Shown: positions 9,425 through 17,463 of the stretch, one piece after another
Numbering within the stretch: position 1 is the stretch's first letter
Layout of the letters: each line of letters starts with the position of its first letter
The notes under the pieces: generated by a model
Told to the model about the DNA's origin: nothing
What the model saw: only the letters and a program-made list of their open reading frames with translations
Database searches by the model: none
Position numbers and translations under genes: made by a program
Assembly: GCA_029251165.1 (NCBI GenBank)
Contig: JAQXDW010000042.1
Span: 1 to 64,000, forward strand
Reading direction: 5' to 3'
DNA length: 64,000 nucleotides
DNA from: Myxococcota bacterium
Lineage (GTDB): Bacteria > Myxococcota_A > UBA796

Positions 9425-10825
9425 TCAGCGTTCCAGACCGATGGGGCCGGTCGGCTCTACGGTTCGAGAGCCGGGTTGGTGATCCATTCCGAGCAGGAAC
9501 AGCTCAAAGTCGGTCGGGTTGTGGTTCTCAGCGGCTCCCGGCGGCATGGGGACCTCATCGGGGGCCATCGGGCGGACGAGACGCGGCGTGACGAAGATCA
9601 TCAGCTCGGTCTCATCACGATCATGCTCAATGGTTCGGAACAGGGCACCAATCACCGGAATATCACCAAGGATTGGAATCTGCTGAGTGGTCGAGCGGGA
9701 GGTCTCTTGGAGCATTCCAGCCATTGCGAAGGTCATGCCGTTGTCCACGCGGAGGTGGCTGGAGGTCTTGCGCGAGATGAAGGCTGGGATGTCAATGCCG
9801 GTCAGGCGGATGGCGTTGTTGTTGTCGATGTCAGAGACCTCGACGTAGACCCGCACATCGATGACGTCCTGTCCCAGGACCGTCGGGACGAAGGTCAGCT
9901 TGACGCCGTACTCTTTGAAGTCGATTGAGATTCGACTTCCGATCTGACTGACCGGGATCGGGATCTCACCGCCGGCGAGGAATTCTGCCTGCTGTCCAGA
10001 GAGCGCGACGAGTGTCGGCTGAGCGAGGATCTTGGAGACCCCGTTGGACTCCAGGACCGACAGAATCGCCGCGAGGTTGACGGGAGCACCGAGGGAGCCG
10101 ACGAGGTTGAAGGTGTCCGAGGAGAACGCCTGGGTGATGCCGCTGTTGACCTGGGACAGCTCGGGCCGGGTGGCGAAGCTGTTGCCGATAAGGGCCGGGG
10201 TCTGCAGCGCGAAGCCGAGGATGTTGTCTCCCCAGGAGCCGTTGATTCCCAGCGCGCGCATGCCGGAGCGGTTGACCTCTGCGAACACGACCTGCAGCTG
10301 AACCTGGTGGTCTCCGCCGACGCTCATGAGGTTGACGAATTCCTCGTCGTACAGCCGCGCGACTGCGGCGACCTGCTCAAGGGTCTGCACATCTCGGACT
10401 TCTCCCTCCAGCACCAGCCGACCGTTGATCGGGTAGGCGCGGGGGGCCTCTTCACCGGCGGTGATGGCATCGATGCGTCGGATCAGACCGCTGAGATCTT
10501 GGTGGACAGTGATGTCATAGGGAACCGGGTCTCTCGGGCTGTCGTTGAAGACCACCCAGACGTTGGTGTTGCCGACCGCGCTGCCCTTGATCCGAAACTG
10601 CTCTGGGGAGAGAGACTCGACGTTGATCACGCTGGAGTCCCCAACGATGATCTGCTTTACGGCACGACCCTCATCGAAGATGATCGAGTGACCAAGCTCC
10701 ACGTTCAGCCAGGTCGCCTCTCGCTCTTCTGGTGAGGACCAGGCTGAGGGGCGCTCCTGGGCGAGGGCAGGGGTGCTGAGGAGTCCCAGCATCAGGGGCA
10801 GCGAGGTAAGCAGCATCTTCAACAT
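9425..10825 (-). CDS. cpaC: Tad outer-membrane secretin CpaC/RcpA
   Basis: 466 residues from ATG 10825. The ORF-track start at 10939 would add 38 residues of non-family sequence overlapping cpaB, while 10825 opens with a clean signal peptide (MLKMLLTSLPLMLGLLSTPALAQ) and has AGGGGACC upstream. An N-terminal pilus-type N0-like domain (about 40-110) and a BON-like segment are followed by the secretin core (about 250-420, ILAQPTLVALSGQQAEFLAG and VTPRLV near the end). It forms the outer-membrane channel of the Flp pilus. Confidence 0.93.
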   Translation of the reverse strand: MLKMLLTSLPLMLGLLSTPALAQERPSAWSSPEEREATWLNVELGHSIIFDEGRAVKQIIVGDSSVINVESLSPEQFRIKGSAVGNTNVWVVFNDSPRDPVPYDITVHQDLSGLIRRIDAITAGEEAPRAYPINGRLVLEGEVRDVQTLEQVAAVARLYDEEFVNLMSVGGDHQVQLQVVFAEVNRSGMRALGINGSWGDNILGFALQTPALIGNSFATRPELSQVNSGITQAFSSDTFNLVGSLGAPVNLAAILSVLESNGVSKILAQPTLVALSGQQAEFLAGGEIPIPVSQIGSRISIDFKEYGVKLTFVPTVLGQDVIDVRVYVEVSDIDNNNAIRLTGIDIPAFISRKTSSHLRVDNGMTFAMAGMLQETSRSTTQQIPILGDIPVIGALFRTIEHDRDETELMIFVTPRLVRPMAPDEVPMPPGAAENHNPTDFELFLLGMDHQPGSRTVEPTGPIGLER

Positions 10826-10865
10826 TGTTCTGTGGTCCCCTGGTCGGTGTACCTGGGTGAGATCT

Positions 10866-11807
10866 TCAGCGGTTGCGGCGTTTGTTCTGCTCGACCCGAT
10901 TCCCGGACTCGTCGAACTGATCCACGGTAGTCCTGTCACCGATAATCTCTACAGCGGTGGTCTCTGGAGCCGTGGGCTTGGTCGCGCCCGTGCTCCGCAC
11001 ACCGACCGTCGAGCGAGCGGAGGGCTCGGCGGACTCGAAGCCAATCACGCTGGCGGAGGTGATTGGTCCGTGGGTGGCCTGCTGGGTGACGTCGACGTCG
11101 TTTCGCAGGACGAGGTGGACATCTCCCTTGGAGCTGGCCAAAGCGAGCTTCTCAGCCTCGGGGAGCGTGACCTCGAGGGTGACTGAGGGGCGGCTCCGAC
11201 GACCAGAGGTCTTCTTCTTGTTCCCGTCGTCCTTGGTGGCTCCGGTGAGGGAGCTGCCGACCGCGAGGACACGAATCCCCTGGAGGATGGTCTCGGTGAC
11301 CCACTTGGCGTCGATGTTGGCATCGTCTGGTCGAATGGTGACGATGATGTCGACGTAGTTGCCCGGCTGGAGCATCCCGGCGAGGCCGGACTCGGTGTCG
11401 GTCTCGACGGTCATCGCGCGCTTGTTGTTTGCGATGATGGCGTTCAGGCCGACGCCGGCCTCACGCTGCGCGAGGCGCTCGGCACGAAGCGGCTCGTTGG
11501 CCAGGACCCGCTCGCGCGGGACTCGGTTGATGACTTCATCCACAGAGTTGAAGACCAGCTCCCCGGTGATCATATCTGGAGTGAGCTGTCGGATCGTGAT
11601 GTCCTCATCGGTGATCGGAAGACCAACGTACAGATCCCGCAGCGCGACGATCACATCGACTGTCTCAGGTGGCTTTTGAGCCTCAGCGAGCTTCTTGCCA
11701 GAGCTCCTGAGGACCTGGAGGACGAGCCCGGCGGTCAGGCCGGCGACCAGCAGAGAGCCTCCCAGAAAGAGAAAGGCTCTCAAGCGACCTCCGGTTTGCT
11801 GTGCCAT
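10866..11807 (-). CDS. cpaB: Flp pilus assembly protein CpaB/RcpC
   Basis: 313 residues: an N-terminal membrane anchor (about 11-32), an SAF domain (about 48-110, VIVALRDLYVGLPITDEDI) and the RcpC/CpaB domain (about 115-240, GMLQPGNYVDIIVTI). The C-terminal tail is Thr/Ala/Pro-rich and basic (NKRRNR) and probably disordered. CpaB is a periplasmic component linked to the secretin. ATG with GGAG nearby. First of the large assembly genes after the pilin and prepilin peptidase. Confidence 0.92.
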   Translation of the reverse strand: MAQQTGGRLRAFLFLGGSLLVAGLTAGLVLQVLRSSGKKLAEAQKPPETVDVIVALRDLYVGLPITDEDITIRQLTPDMITGELVFNSVDEVINRVPRERVLANEPLRAERLAQREAGVGLNAIIANNKRAMTVETDTESGLAGMLQPGNYVDIIVTIRPDDANIDAKWVTETILQGIRVLAVGSSLTGATKDDGNKKKTSGRRSRPSVTLEVTLPEAEKLALASSKGDVHLVLRNDVDVTQQATHGPITSASVIGFESAEPSARSTVGVRSTGATKPTAPETTAVEIIGDRTTVDQFDESGNRVEQNKRRNR

Positions 11808-11890
11808 GAGTTCTCCGTGACAGATGAATCAAAATCGTGATGTCTGAGGACAGATGCGGGGCAAGCATACCCAGATCGCACCATGCGGAT

Positions 11891-12349
11891 CTAAAACAAC
11901 CTCAGGAACTCTGAGGTGTACAGAACGACCGCGATAGCCACAGCGACTGCATAAGGCAGCTTAACATCACTGAGGGGCGGGCGTCCCAGCGCCAGCAGCG
12001 CACGAGAGCTCATCACAATGCCCAGGGAGAGCAGGCCGTTGAGCACGCTGGCGACCAGCGTGACCTCGACGACACCCAGCCAGCCCAGGAATACACCGCA
12101 GACAATCGTCAGCTTTACGTCCCCGCCGCCGAGCACTCGGAGCGCGAACGGACCAATCAGGAGTCCGAGTCCGCATGCTGCTCCCAGAAGCGACAGACCC
12201 AGGCCGGCGAGTCCGCCGATCTGGGTCTGAAGAACGATACCGCTGACCAAGCCGATGGCGATTAGCCTGTTGGGTATGCGACGCTGAGAGATGTCCCAGG
12301 CCGCAGCAAGACCAACAAGGAGCCAGAGGATTGAGTGGAGCAAAAGCAC
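11891..12349 (-). CDS. cpaA: Prepilin peptidase CpaA/TadV (A24 family)
   Basis: 152 residues, all membrane. It carries both aspartyl motifs of the A24 family: AAWDISQRRIPN near residue 18 and the GxGD motif in VLGGGDVKL near 75. It lacks the N-methylation domain of PilD, as expected for the short TadV type, and should cleave the Flp prepilin leader. The reported first codon is GTG with a weak ribosome site, so the exact start is uncertain. It lies 55 bp after flp. Confidence 0.92.
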   Translation of the reverse strand: MLLLHSILWLLVGLAAAWDISQRRIPNRLIAIGLVSGIVLQTQIGGLAGLGLSLLGAACGLGLLIGPFALRVLGGGDVKLTIVCGVFLGWLGVVEVTLVASVLNGLLSLGIVMSSRALLALGRPPLSDVKLPYAVAVAIAVVLYTSEFLRLF

Positions 12350-12404
12350 TGGGTGTCGATCAGCCGATCTGGACCAGTACGTTGTCTCCGGTCAGCACCT
12401 GGGA

Positions 12405-12575
12405 TCAGGAGCCGACGGCGCCGTCAAGTTCGTCAGAGACGGAGGTGAAGAGGTCGGTGAGAGAGCCGCCGAGAGCCGTGAGGGCTGCGATGATTGCAAC
12501 AGCGACAAGACCGGCGATGAGACCGTACTCGATTGCGGTGGCACCAGACTCGTCATGGATGAGGCGATCGATCAT
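12405..12575 (-). CDS. flp: Flp-type pilin
   Basis: The prepilin has the Flp signature ESGATAIEYGLIAGLVAVAI. Cleavage is expected after the Gly in ESG, giving a mature pilin of about 45 residues starting ATAIEYG. The start chosen is the ATG at 12575 (MIDRLIHDESG), because GGAG lies six bases upstream. An ATG at 12581 sits directly on that site, and the ORF-track start adds 39 or more non-family residues. It is the first gene of the Tad operon, preceded by an AT-rich leader with a perfect inverted repeat. No TadE/TadF/TadG pseudopilin gene is seen in this window. Confidence 0.93.
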   Translation of the reverse strand: MIDRLIHDESGATAIEYGLIAGLVAVAIIAALTALGGSLTDLFTSVSDELDGAVGS

Positions 12576-12587
12576 GTTCATCTCCGA

Positions 12588-12615
12588 CCAGAACTTACTT
12601 GGGGAACAGTTCTGG
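12588..12615. repeat. Perfect inverted repeat in the flp leader
   Basis: CCAGAACT-N12-AGTTCTGG, 8-bp perfect arms, ends two bases before the GGAG ribosome site of flp. It could be an operator dyad or an mRNA hairpin that sets pilin expression or stability. It is not a typical terminator because no T run follows. Confidence 0.6.
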
Positions 12616-12749
12616 ATTATTGGTGGTTGTTCGTGTTTTGTGAGGGAGTGACCCTCTACGCGCATATAATCAGTACGATCTTTCTTCCGGCCGAGCAAGA
12701 AAAAATTGCGCGCCCTGAAAAAAAATGAGCACTAATTGTTGGCGCATAT

Positions 12750-13883
12750 TTAATCCCGCTTCTTTAAATGCACTTTTTCGCCATTATTACTGAACGTAAT
12801 CACTTCTTGACCTGTCAATAAGTTTTTCAGAGAGTCATGAAAGGTGCTCCGCCAGCCCGTCAGCGCGGCCGTACCTTCGCGGACAACGTTCAGCGGCTCG
12901 GGCAGCAGCAGCTTGGGTGAGATGTCTCGTGGCTCGCCGACGAGCTCAGCCCACATCGACAGCACTCTTCCTTTCTGGCGCTCTGGAAGTGTGGGCGGAA
13001 ACCGAGCGAGGGGGGCGCGCTGGGCGTTCTGGATGCAGCCGAGAATGTCTCGTCCGTGTCGCTTGACGAGGCCAGTGTTCAGTCGTCGGTTCTCCGAGAG
13101 CGCGCGAATCGAGGTCGGACGTCGCCGGGCGAGGTCCAGCAACATGCTGTCAGGCAGGAGATAGTACGGGGGCTTGTCTCTGCGCTCCGCCTGCTCAAAC
13201 CGCCAAGTCTGGAGGGCATCGAGCACCTTGAGGGCGTCGTCATCCAGTCGGCTACAGATCTCCCAGGAGTCGATGAGGTTGGGGCGTCGGTCAGCCTCGA
13301 GGGCATTGGTGCGCAGCTCCTCGCCGAGCTCCCAGGCCCACCCGAGCCGATCGCGCTGTGAGAGGTGCGTCATCAGCCGCTCAGCGAGCGGGAGGAGGAG
13401 CAGGGCATCTGCAGCGGCGTAGCGAATCTGCCGGCTGGTCAGCGGGCGGGCAGACCAGTCTGAGAGGGTCGAGCCCTTGTCCATCGGCACGTCGAGGAAG
13501 TGGGCGATGAGTGTGCTGAGGCGCTCTGGATAGCGGAGGCCGAGCAGACCAGCGGCTTGCTGGGTGTCGAAGATGCGGGTCGGTCGGGCCCCCAGTGCTG
13601 CGATGAGCCTCAGATCGTGTGTCCCGCTGTGGACAATTAGCTCCTGATTCGAGATCACACTGAGGGCGGGGGTGGGGTCGACGGCGAGCGGGTCGAGCAG
13701 CCAGACGGCCCCCGGTCCGGTGGCAATCTGAACCAGCATTAGCTGCGGCTGGTACCTGCGCTCGGCATGAAATTCCGTGTCCACTGCGATGCGCGGAGCC
13801 TGTCGGATTGCCTCTGTGAGCTCGATGAGTCGCTCAGGTGTGTTGACGAGGCAGATGGCCTCGTTCTTGGTCTGCTCTGCCAT
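12750..13883 (-). CDS. rnd: Ribonuclease D
   Basis: 377 residues. The 3'-5' exonuclease core has the DEDDy motifs: IAVDTEFHAER (Asp/Glu near 33-35), VHSGTHDLRLIAALG, and RQIRYAAADALLLLPL with the catalytic Tyr and Asp. A single HRDC domain follows (about 215-295, LDALQTWRFEQAERRDKPPYY). The role is 3' trimming of structured RNAs such as tRNA. Transcribed alone toward the flp leader, divergent from the lipid cluster. ATG preceded by GGAGGGG. Confidence 0.92.
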   Translation of the reverse strand: MAEQTKNEAICLVNTPERLIELTEAIRQAPRIAVDTEFHAERRYQPQLMLVQIATGPGAVWLLDPLAVDPTPALSVISNQELIVHSGTHDLRLIAALGARPTRIFDTQQAAGLLGLRYPERLSTLIAHFLDVPMDKGSTLSDWSARPLTSRQIRYAAADALLLLPLAERLMTHLSQRDRLGWAWELGEELRTNALEADRRPNLIDSWEICSRLDDDALKVLDALQTWRFEQAERRDKPPYYLLPDSMLLDLARRRPTSIRALSENRRLNTGLVKRHGRDILGCIQNAQRAPLARFPPTLPERQKGRVLSMWAELVGEPRDISPKLLLPEPLNVVREGTAALTGWRSTFHDSLKNLLTGQEVITFSNNGEKVHLKKRD

Positions 13884-13911
13884 TCCCAGCCCCTCCTGTT
13901 GTCATCCCAGG

Positions 13912-13935
13912 CATCGATACTGTCATCGATACTGT
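13912..13935. repeat. Two tandem copies of CATCGATACTGT
   Basis: An exact 12-bp direct repeat (catcgatactgt twice) in the 194-bp gap between the divergent rnd and UbiA-like genes. It could be a two-site operator or a chance duplication. Nothing else in this gap is recognisable except the UbiA ribosome site (AGAGGGG). Confidence 0.6.
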
Positions 13936-14077
13936 GCCCGCCGCACGTTGTCGCACCCAGCTGCAAGACGCGCTCACTGGGGTCTGGGCCATCGGGCAGG
14001 ATGTGGCCTTTCCCGAGTGTGCTTCGGAGAGCGTCAGACAATAGCTGCTGGTGCCCCCCCCTGGATAGAGGGGCCTG

Positions 14078-14965
14078 ATGTTGACTGCTGACTCTCCACT
14101 CTCCCTGCGGATCGCCGGCTACCTTGGCGAGCGCTTTCCCCCCGTCGTGTACACCGTCCTGGTGGTGCTCTTCTTTGGGAGCGCGGTGCTCAACGCTTCG
14201 GCCCTGACGGCTGCACCCCTCTCCTGGCGTGTGCTGCTCGGGGCGCCGGTGGTCTGGCTGGTGTTCTTCCACCTCCGGGTGTTTGACGAGCACAAAGACT
14301 TCAGTCTCGATGTCATCGCTCACCCCGAGCGCCTGCTGTCGCGTGGGGTGGTGACCCTCCCTCTCCTGGCCCGACTGGCTGGGGCTGCGATCCTCATGGA
14401 GGGACTCCTCTCGGTGCTGCTCGGCTGGCCTGCCCTTGCAGCCTGGGCGGCGGCGCTGGTCTTCAGCGTCTTGATGCGGCTGGAGTTTGGCGTCGGAGAG
14501 TGGCTGTCTTCGCGGATCCTCTTGTATGCCGTCACCCACAACCCGATCGTCGGTCTGCTGGCGCTGGTGGGCTTCTTCTCCATCGGCGCTGGCTTCTCGC
14601 CTCGGTTCCTGTGGTACGTCGCCGCAGCCTCGCTGGCCTCGCTGGCCTTCGAGCTGGGCCGCAAGATTCGGCTGCCGGAGGAAGAGATCGCTGGGGTCGA
14701 CAGCTACTCATCGGTCCACGGTCGAGCCCGTGCCGGGCTGATCCTGTCTGGAGTCATCCTGGGCGCCGCAGGGCTAACGGGGGTCGCAGTCTGGACGGTC
14801 TCTCCGAGCGTGGGCCAGCATGCGCTCAGCGGCGTACTGGTCCTGCTCGGTGCGCTGGTTGGGATAGTGGAGGCCCGACCTGGACGGCCAGCGAAGAAGG
14901 TGGAGCTTGGAAGCGCCCTCTTCCTCCTGATCATCCTCCTGGCAATGGGTATAGCAGCATGGTGA
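14078..14965 (+). CDS. UbiA-superfamily prenyltransferase-like membrane protein
   Basis: 295 residues and about eight or nine membrane helices. The first Asp-rich motif of UbiA enzymes is clear (RVFDEHKDFSLD followed by HPERLLSRG, residues about 66-91). The second motif is altered to FELGRKIRLPEEEIAGVDSYSS (about 188-210), with acidic residues but not the usual DxxxD spacing. UbiA enzymes transfer an isoprenoid chain to a lipid or aromatic acceptor in the membrane. Start ATG with AGAGGGG upstream. Its stop overlaps the next gene by seven bases, so it begins a four-gene operon with a dikinase, DUF3419 and MMPL genes. Acceptor and donor cannot be told from the sequence. Confidence 0.8.
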   Translation: MLTADSPLSLRIAGYLGERFPPVVYTVLVVLFFGSAVLNASALTAAPLSWRVLLGAPVVWLVFFHLRVFDEHKDFSLDVIAHPERLLSRGVVTLPLLARLAGAAILMEGLLSVLLGWPALAAWAAALVFSVLMRLEFGVGEWLSSRILLYAVTHNPIVGLLALVGFFSIGAGFSPRFLWYVAAASLASLAFELGRKIRLPEEEIAGVDSYSSVHGRARAGLILSGVILGAAGLTGVAVWTVSPSVGQHALSGVLVLLGALVGIVEARPGRPAKKVELGSALFLLIILLAMGIAAW

Positions 14966-17463
14966 TCTGGGACCACGACCTCAAGAATGGAGTCAGCGGA
15001 ACCATCGGCGGCAAGGCTGCGGGGCTGCTGCGGCTCCTCCGCGCTGACGTGGCCGTTCCCCGCTTCTTCGTCATCCCTCCTGAATGCCCTGTCGACGGGG
15101 TCGCTGCGGCGTGGCGAGCGCTCGGCGGCGGTCGGGTCGCGGTCCGCTCGTCGGCGGTCGGAGAGGATGGTGCGGAGCACAGCTTTGCTGGAATGTACGC
15201 GTCGATCATCGGCGTGAAGACCGAGGCGGACATCCTCGCCGCAGTCCAGACTTGTCGCGACAGCGCCCAGTCTGAGCGACTCCAGACCTACCTCACGCAG
15301 AAAGGACTCCCGCCGACCCCGGTCGCGGTGATCGTTCAGGTGCTGGCCGAGGGAGAGTCAAGCGGGGTGATGTTCTCGGCTGACCCGATGGATCCGGAGC
15401 GGGTGCTGATCTCGGCGGGCTGGGGACTGGGCGAGGGCATCGTGCAGGGCGCGGTTCCGACGGACACCTTTCGGGTGAACGCAGCGGGAGCGGTCGAGGC
15501 GTGGCTGGTAGACAAAGACGTACAGCTCCTCCTGGTCAATGATGCGCCGGCAGAGTGTGTGGTTCCTCAGGACCGTCGACACACCGCCTGTCTCACCGAC
15601 AGCAGCGCCGTGAAGCTCGCCGCGATTGGTCGCCGTCTCTCCCGCGTGCTCGGCGGTCCGCAGGACATCGAGTGGACCGTGAGCAAGGGCCGCCTGGTCA
15701 TCCTCCAGACCCGTCCGATCACCCAACCGATCCCATCTGGTCGCCGACTCCTGTGGGACAACGCCAACATCATCGAGAGCTACTTTGGGCTCACCGGTCC
15801 GCTGACCTACAGCTTCGCCAGCCACGCCTACACCATCGTCTACCAGCTGTTCTGTGAGGTCATGGGTGTCGACAAGGCCACCATTCAGGAGAATGCGGGA
15901 ATCTTTCCGCGCATGATCGGACTGGTTCGTGGCCGGATCTACTACAACCTCAACGCCTGGTACACGGTCGTCTCGTTGCTGCCTGGCTACCGCTGGAACC
16001 GAACCTTCCTCGAGCAGATGATGGGCGTCTCTGAGGTCGCCTCTGACGTGGACGTGCCGCCGACGGGCCGGCTGGAGCGCCTCACCGCGCTCCCGAAGTT
16101 GCTGAAGATGACCGGCGGTCTGCTGTGGCGCGCCAGCCGCCTGGATGCAGACGTCAAGTCATTCCACACGACCTTTGAGTCTGCGGTCGGTCAGCACGCG
16201 GGCAAGGAGCTCACAGACGTCGCGCCGTTTGATCTGCTCGACATCTACGCCGATCTGGAGCGGCAGCTGCTCTGGGCGTGGTCCACTCCGATCGTCAACG
16301 ACTTCTTCGTGATGATCTTCCACGGGCTGCTCCGCTCTCTGTGTGGAAAGTGGGTCCCGGGCGCGGCGGATCTTCACAACGCACTCCTCGCAGGAGAGGG
16401 CGGGATCATCTCGACGGCACCCGCCACGGAGGCGGTCAAGCTCGCCAACCAGATCCGCACCGATGCTGCCCTCGCGGAGCTCTTCCTCTCGGACGCATCC
16501 GATCAGGCCTTGCTGGATGCGGTTCGGGCTCACCCTCGGCTCAGCGCGCTGTTTGAGGGCTACCTCGTTCGACTCGGAGACCGCTGCACGGACGAGCTGA
16601 AGCTGGAGGTTGAGACCCTTCGGCATCGCCCCGACATCCTCATCCGCACCCTCCGCAGCTACATCTCTACTGCACCTGCCGACCTCGCCCGTGGAGAGCG
16701 CACAGAGCTGGCGATGCGAAAGCGCGCGGAGATGCAGGTCGCCCACTCCCTGACCGGCTGGCGGGCGCGGGTGTTCGACATGGTGCTGCGGCGGGCCCGT
16801 AGGCGGGTGGCGGATCGCGAGAACCTCCGCTTCCTGCGGACACGCATCTTTGCCCTGGTCCGCGAGATCTTTCGCGCGCTGGGCCGGCACATGGTCCAGC
16901 AGGGCGACCTCGATGCCTTCGAGGACATCTTCTACCTCACTGTCGACGAGGCCTTCGGCTGGGTGCGCGGGACTGCCGTCACCACCAACCTCCGTGGGCT
17001 CGCGGCGCTGCGAAGGGCAGAGTACGACGGGTGGCGGACCGAGCCACCTCCGGCGGACCGCTTCCACACCTGGGGGCCGATCTGGGCGCACAACCGCTTC
17101 GTCGGAGTGCCGGCTCGCCTCGACGCTGCGCACTCTGATGAGCTGGTTGGTCTGCCCGCCTGTCCTGGTCTGGTCGAGGGGACCGTCCGACGAATTGTCG
17201 ATCCGAGGGAGGAGGTCATGGGCGAGGACGAGATCCTGGTTGCCTACCGAACCGACCCCGGCTGGATCTCGCTGTTTCCCAAGGCTCAGGCGGTGCTCGT
17301 CGAGCGGGGAAGCCTGCTGTCGCACTCCGCGGTGGTCGCCCGAGAGCTTGGGATTCCCACCATCGTCGGCATCGCTGGCTTGATGGACCGGCTGAGGACC
17401 GGCGACCGGATTCGCGTCGATGCTGCTGCAGGGCGGGTGGAGATCTTGGAGAGCGAAGAATGA
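14959..17463 (+). CDS. Rifampicin-phosphotransferase-like PEP-utilising dikinase
   Basis: 834 residues from ATG 14959. The ORF-track start at 14500 is a shadow inside the UbiA gene. The N-terminal third is a PPDK-type ATP-binding domain (GGKAAGLLRLL, VAVRSSAVGED, VMFSADPMDPERV). A large middle region of about 430 residues is specific to this protein. The C-terminal end is a phosphohistidine swivel domain (LLSHSAVVARELGIP, His near 788). There is no C-terminal PEP-binding TIM barrel, so this is not a true PEP synthase. The ATP-binding/middle/His order is that of rifampicin phosphotransferase, where ATP gives Pi plus a phosphoryl group for the substrate. The substrate here is unknown and probably lipid-related given the operon. 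Confidence 0.82.
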   Translation: MVIWDHDLKNGVSGTIGGKAAGLLRLLRADVAVPRFFVIPPECPVDGVAAAWRALGGGRVAVRSSAVGEDGAEHSFAGMYASIIGVKTEADILAAVQTCRDSAQSERLQTYLTQKGLPPTPVAVIVQVLAEGESSGVMFSADPMDPERVLISAGWGLGEGIVQGAVPTDTFRVNAAGAVEAWLVDKDVQLLLVNDAPAECVVPQDRRHTACLTDSSAVKLAAIGRRLSRVLGGPQDIEWTVSKGRLVILQTRPITQPIPSGRRLLWDNANIIESYFGLTGPLTYSFASHAYTIVYQLFCEVMGVDKATIQENAGIFPRMIGLVRGRIYYNLNAWYTVVSLLPGYRWNRTFLEQMMGVSEVASDVDVPPTGRLERLTALPKLLKMTGGLLWRASRLDADVKSFHTTFESAVGQHAGKELTDVAPFDLLDIYADLERQLLWAWSTPIVNDFFVMIFHGLLRSLCGKWVPGAADLHNALLAGEGGIISTAPATEAVKLANQIRTDAALAELFLSDASDQALLDAVRAHPRLSALFEGYLVRLGDRCTDELKLEVETLRHRPDILIRTLRSYISTAPADLARGERTELAMRKRAEMQVAHSLTGWRARVFDMVLRRARRRVADRENLRFLRTRIFALVREIFRALGRHMVQQGDLDAFEDIFYLTVDEAFGWVRGTAVTTNLRGLAALRRAEYDGWRTEPPPADRFHTWGPIWAHNRFVGVPARLDAAHSDELVGLPACPGLVEGTVRRIVDPREEVMGEDEILVAYRTDPGWISLFPKAQAVLVERGSLLSHSAVVARELGIPTIVGIAGLMDRLRTGDRIRVDAAAGRVEILESEE

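Noticed and set aside
12650-12749. T runs in the AT-rich stretch upstream of flp as a terminator
   Set aside because: No GC-rich stem precedes the T runs; more likely promoter-region composition.
14500-14958. N-terminal 153 codons of the dikinase ORF
   Set aside because: They lie inside the UbiA gene in another frame, and the ATG at 14959 fits the PPDK N-terminus.
16159-17325. 388-codon ORF on the minus strand
   Set aside because: Antisense to the dikinase gene; shadow of the third-position GC bias.
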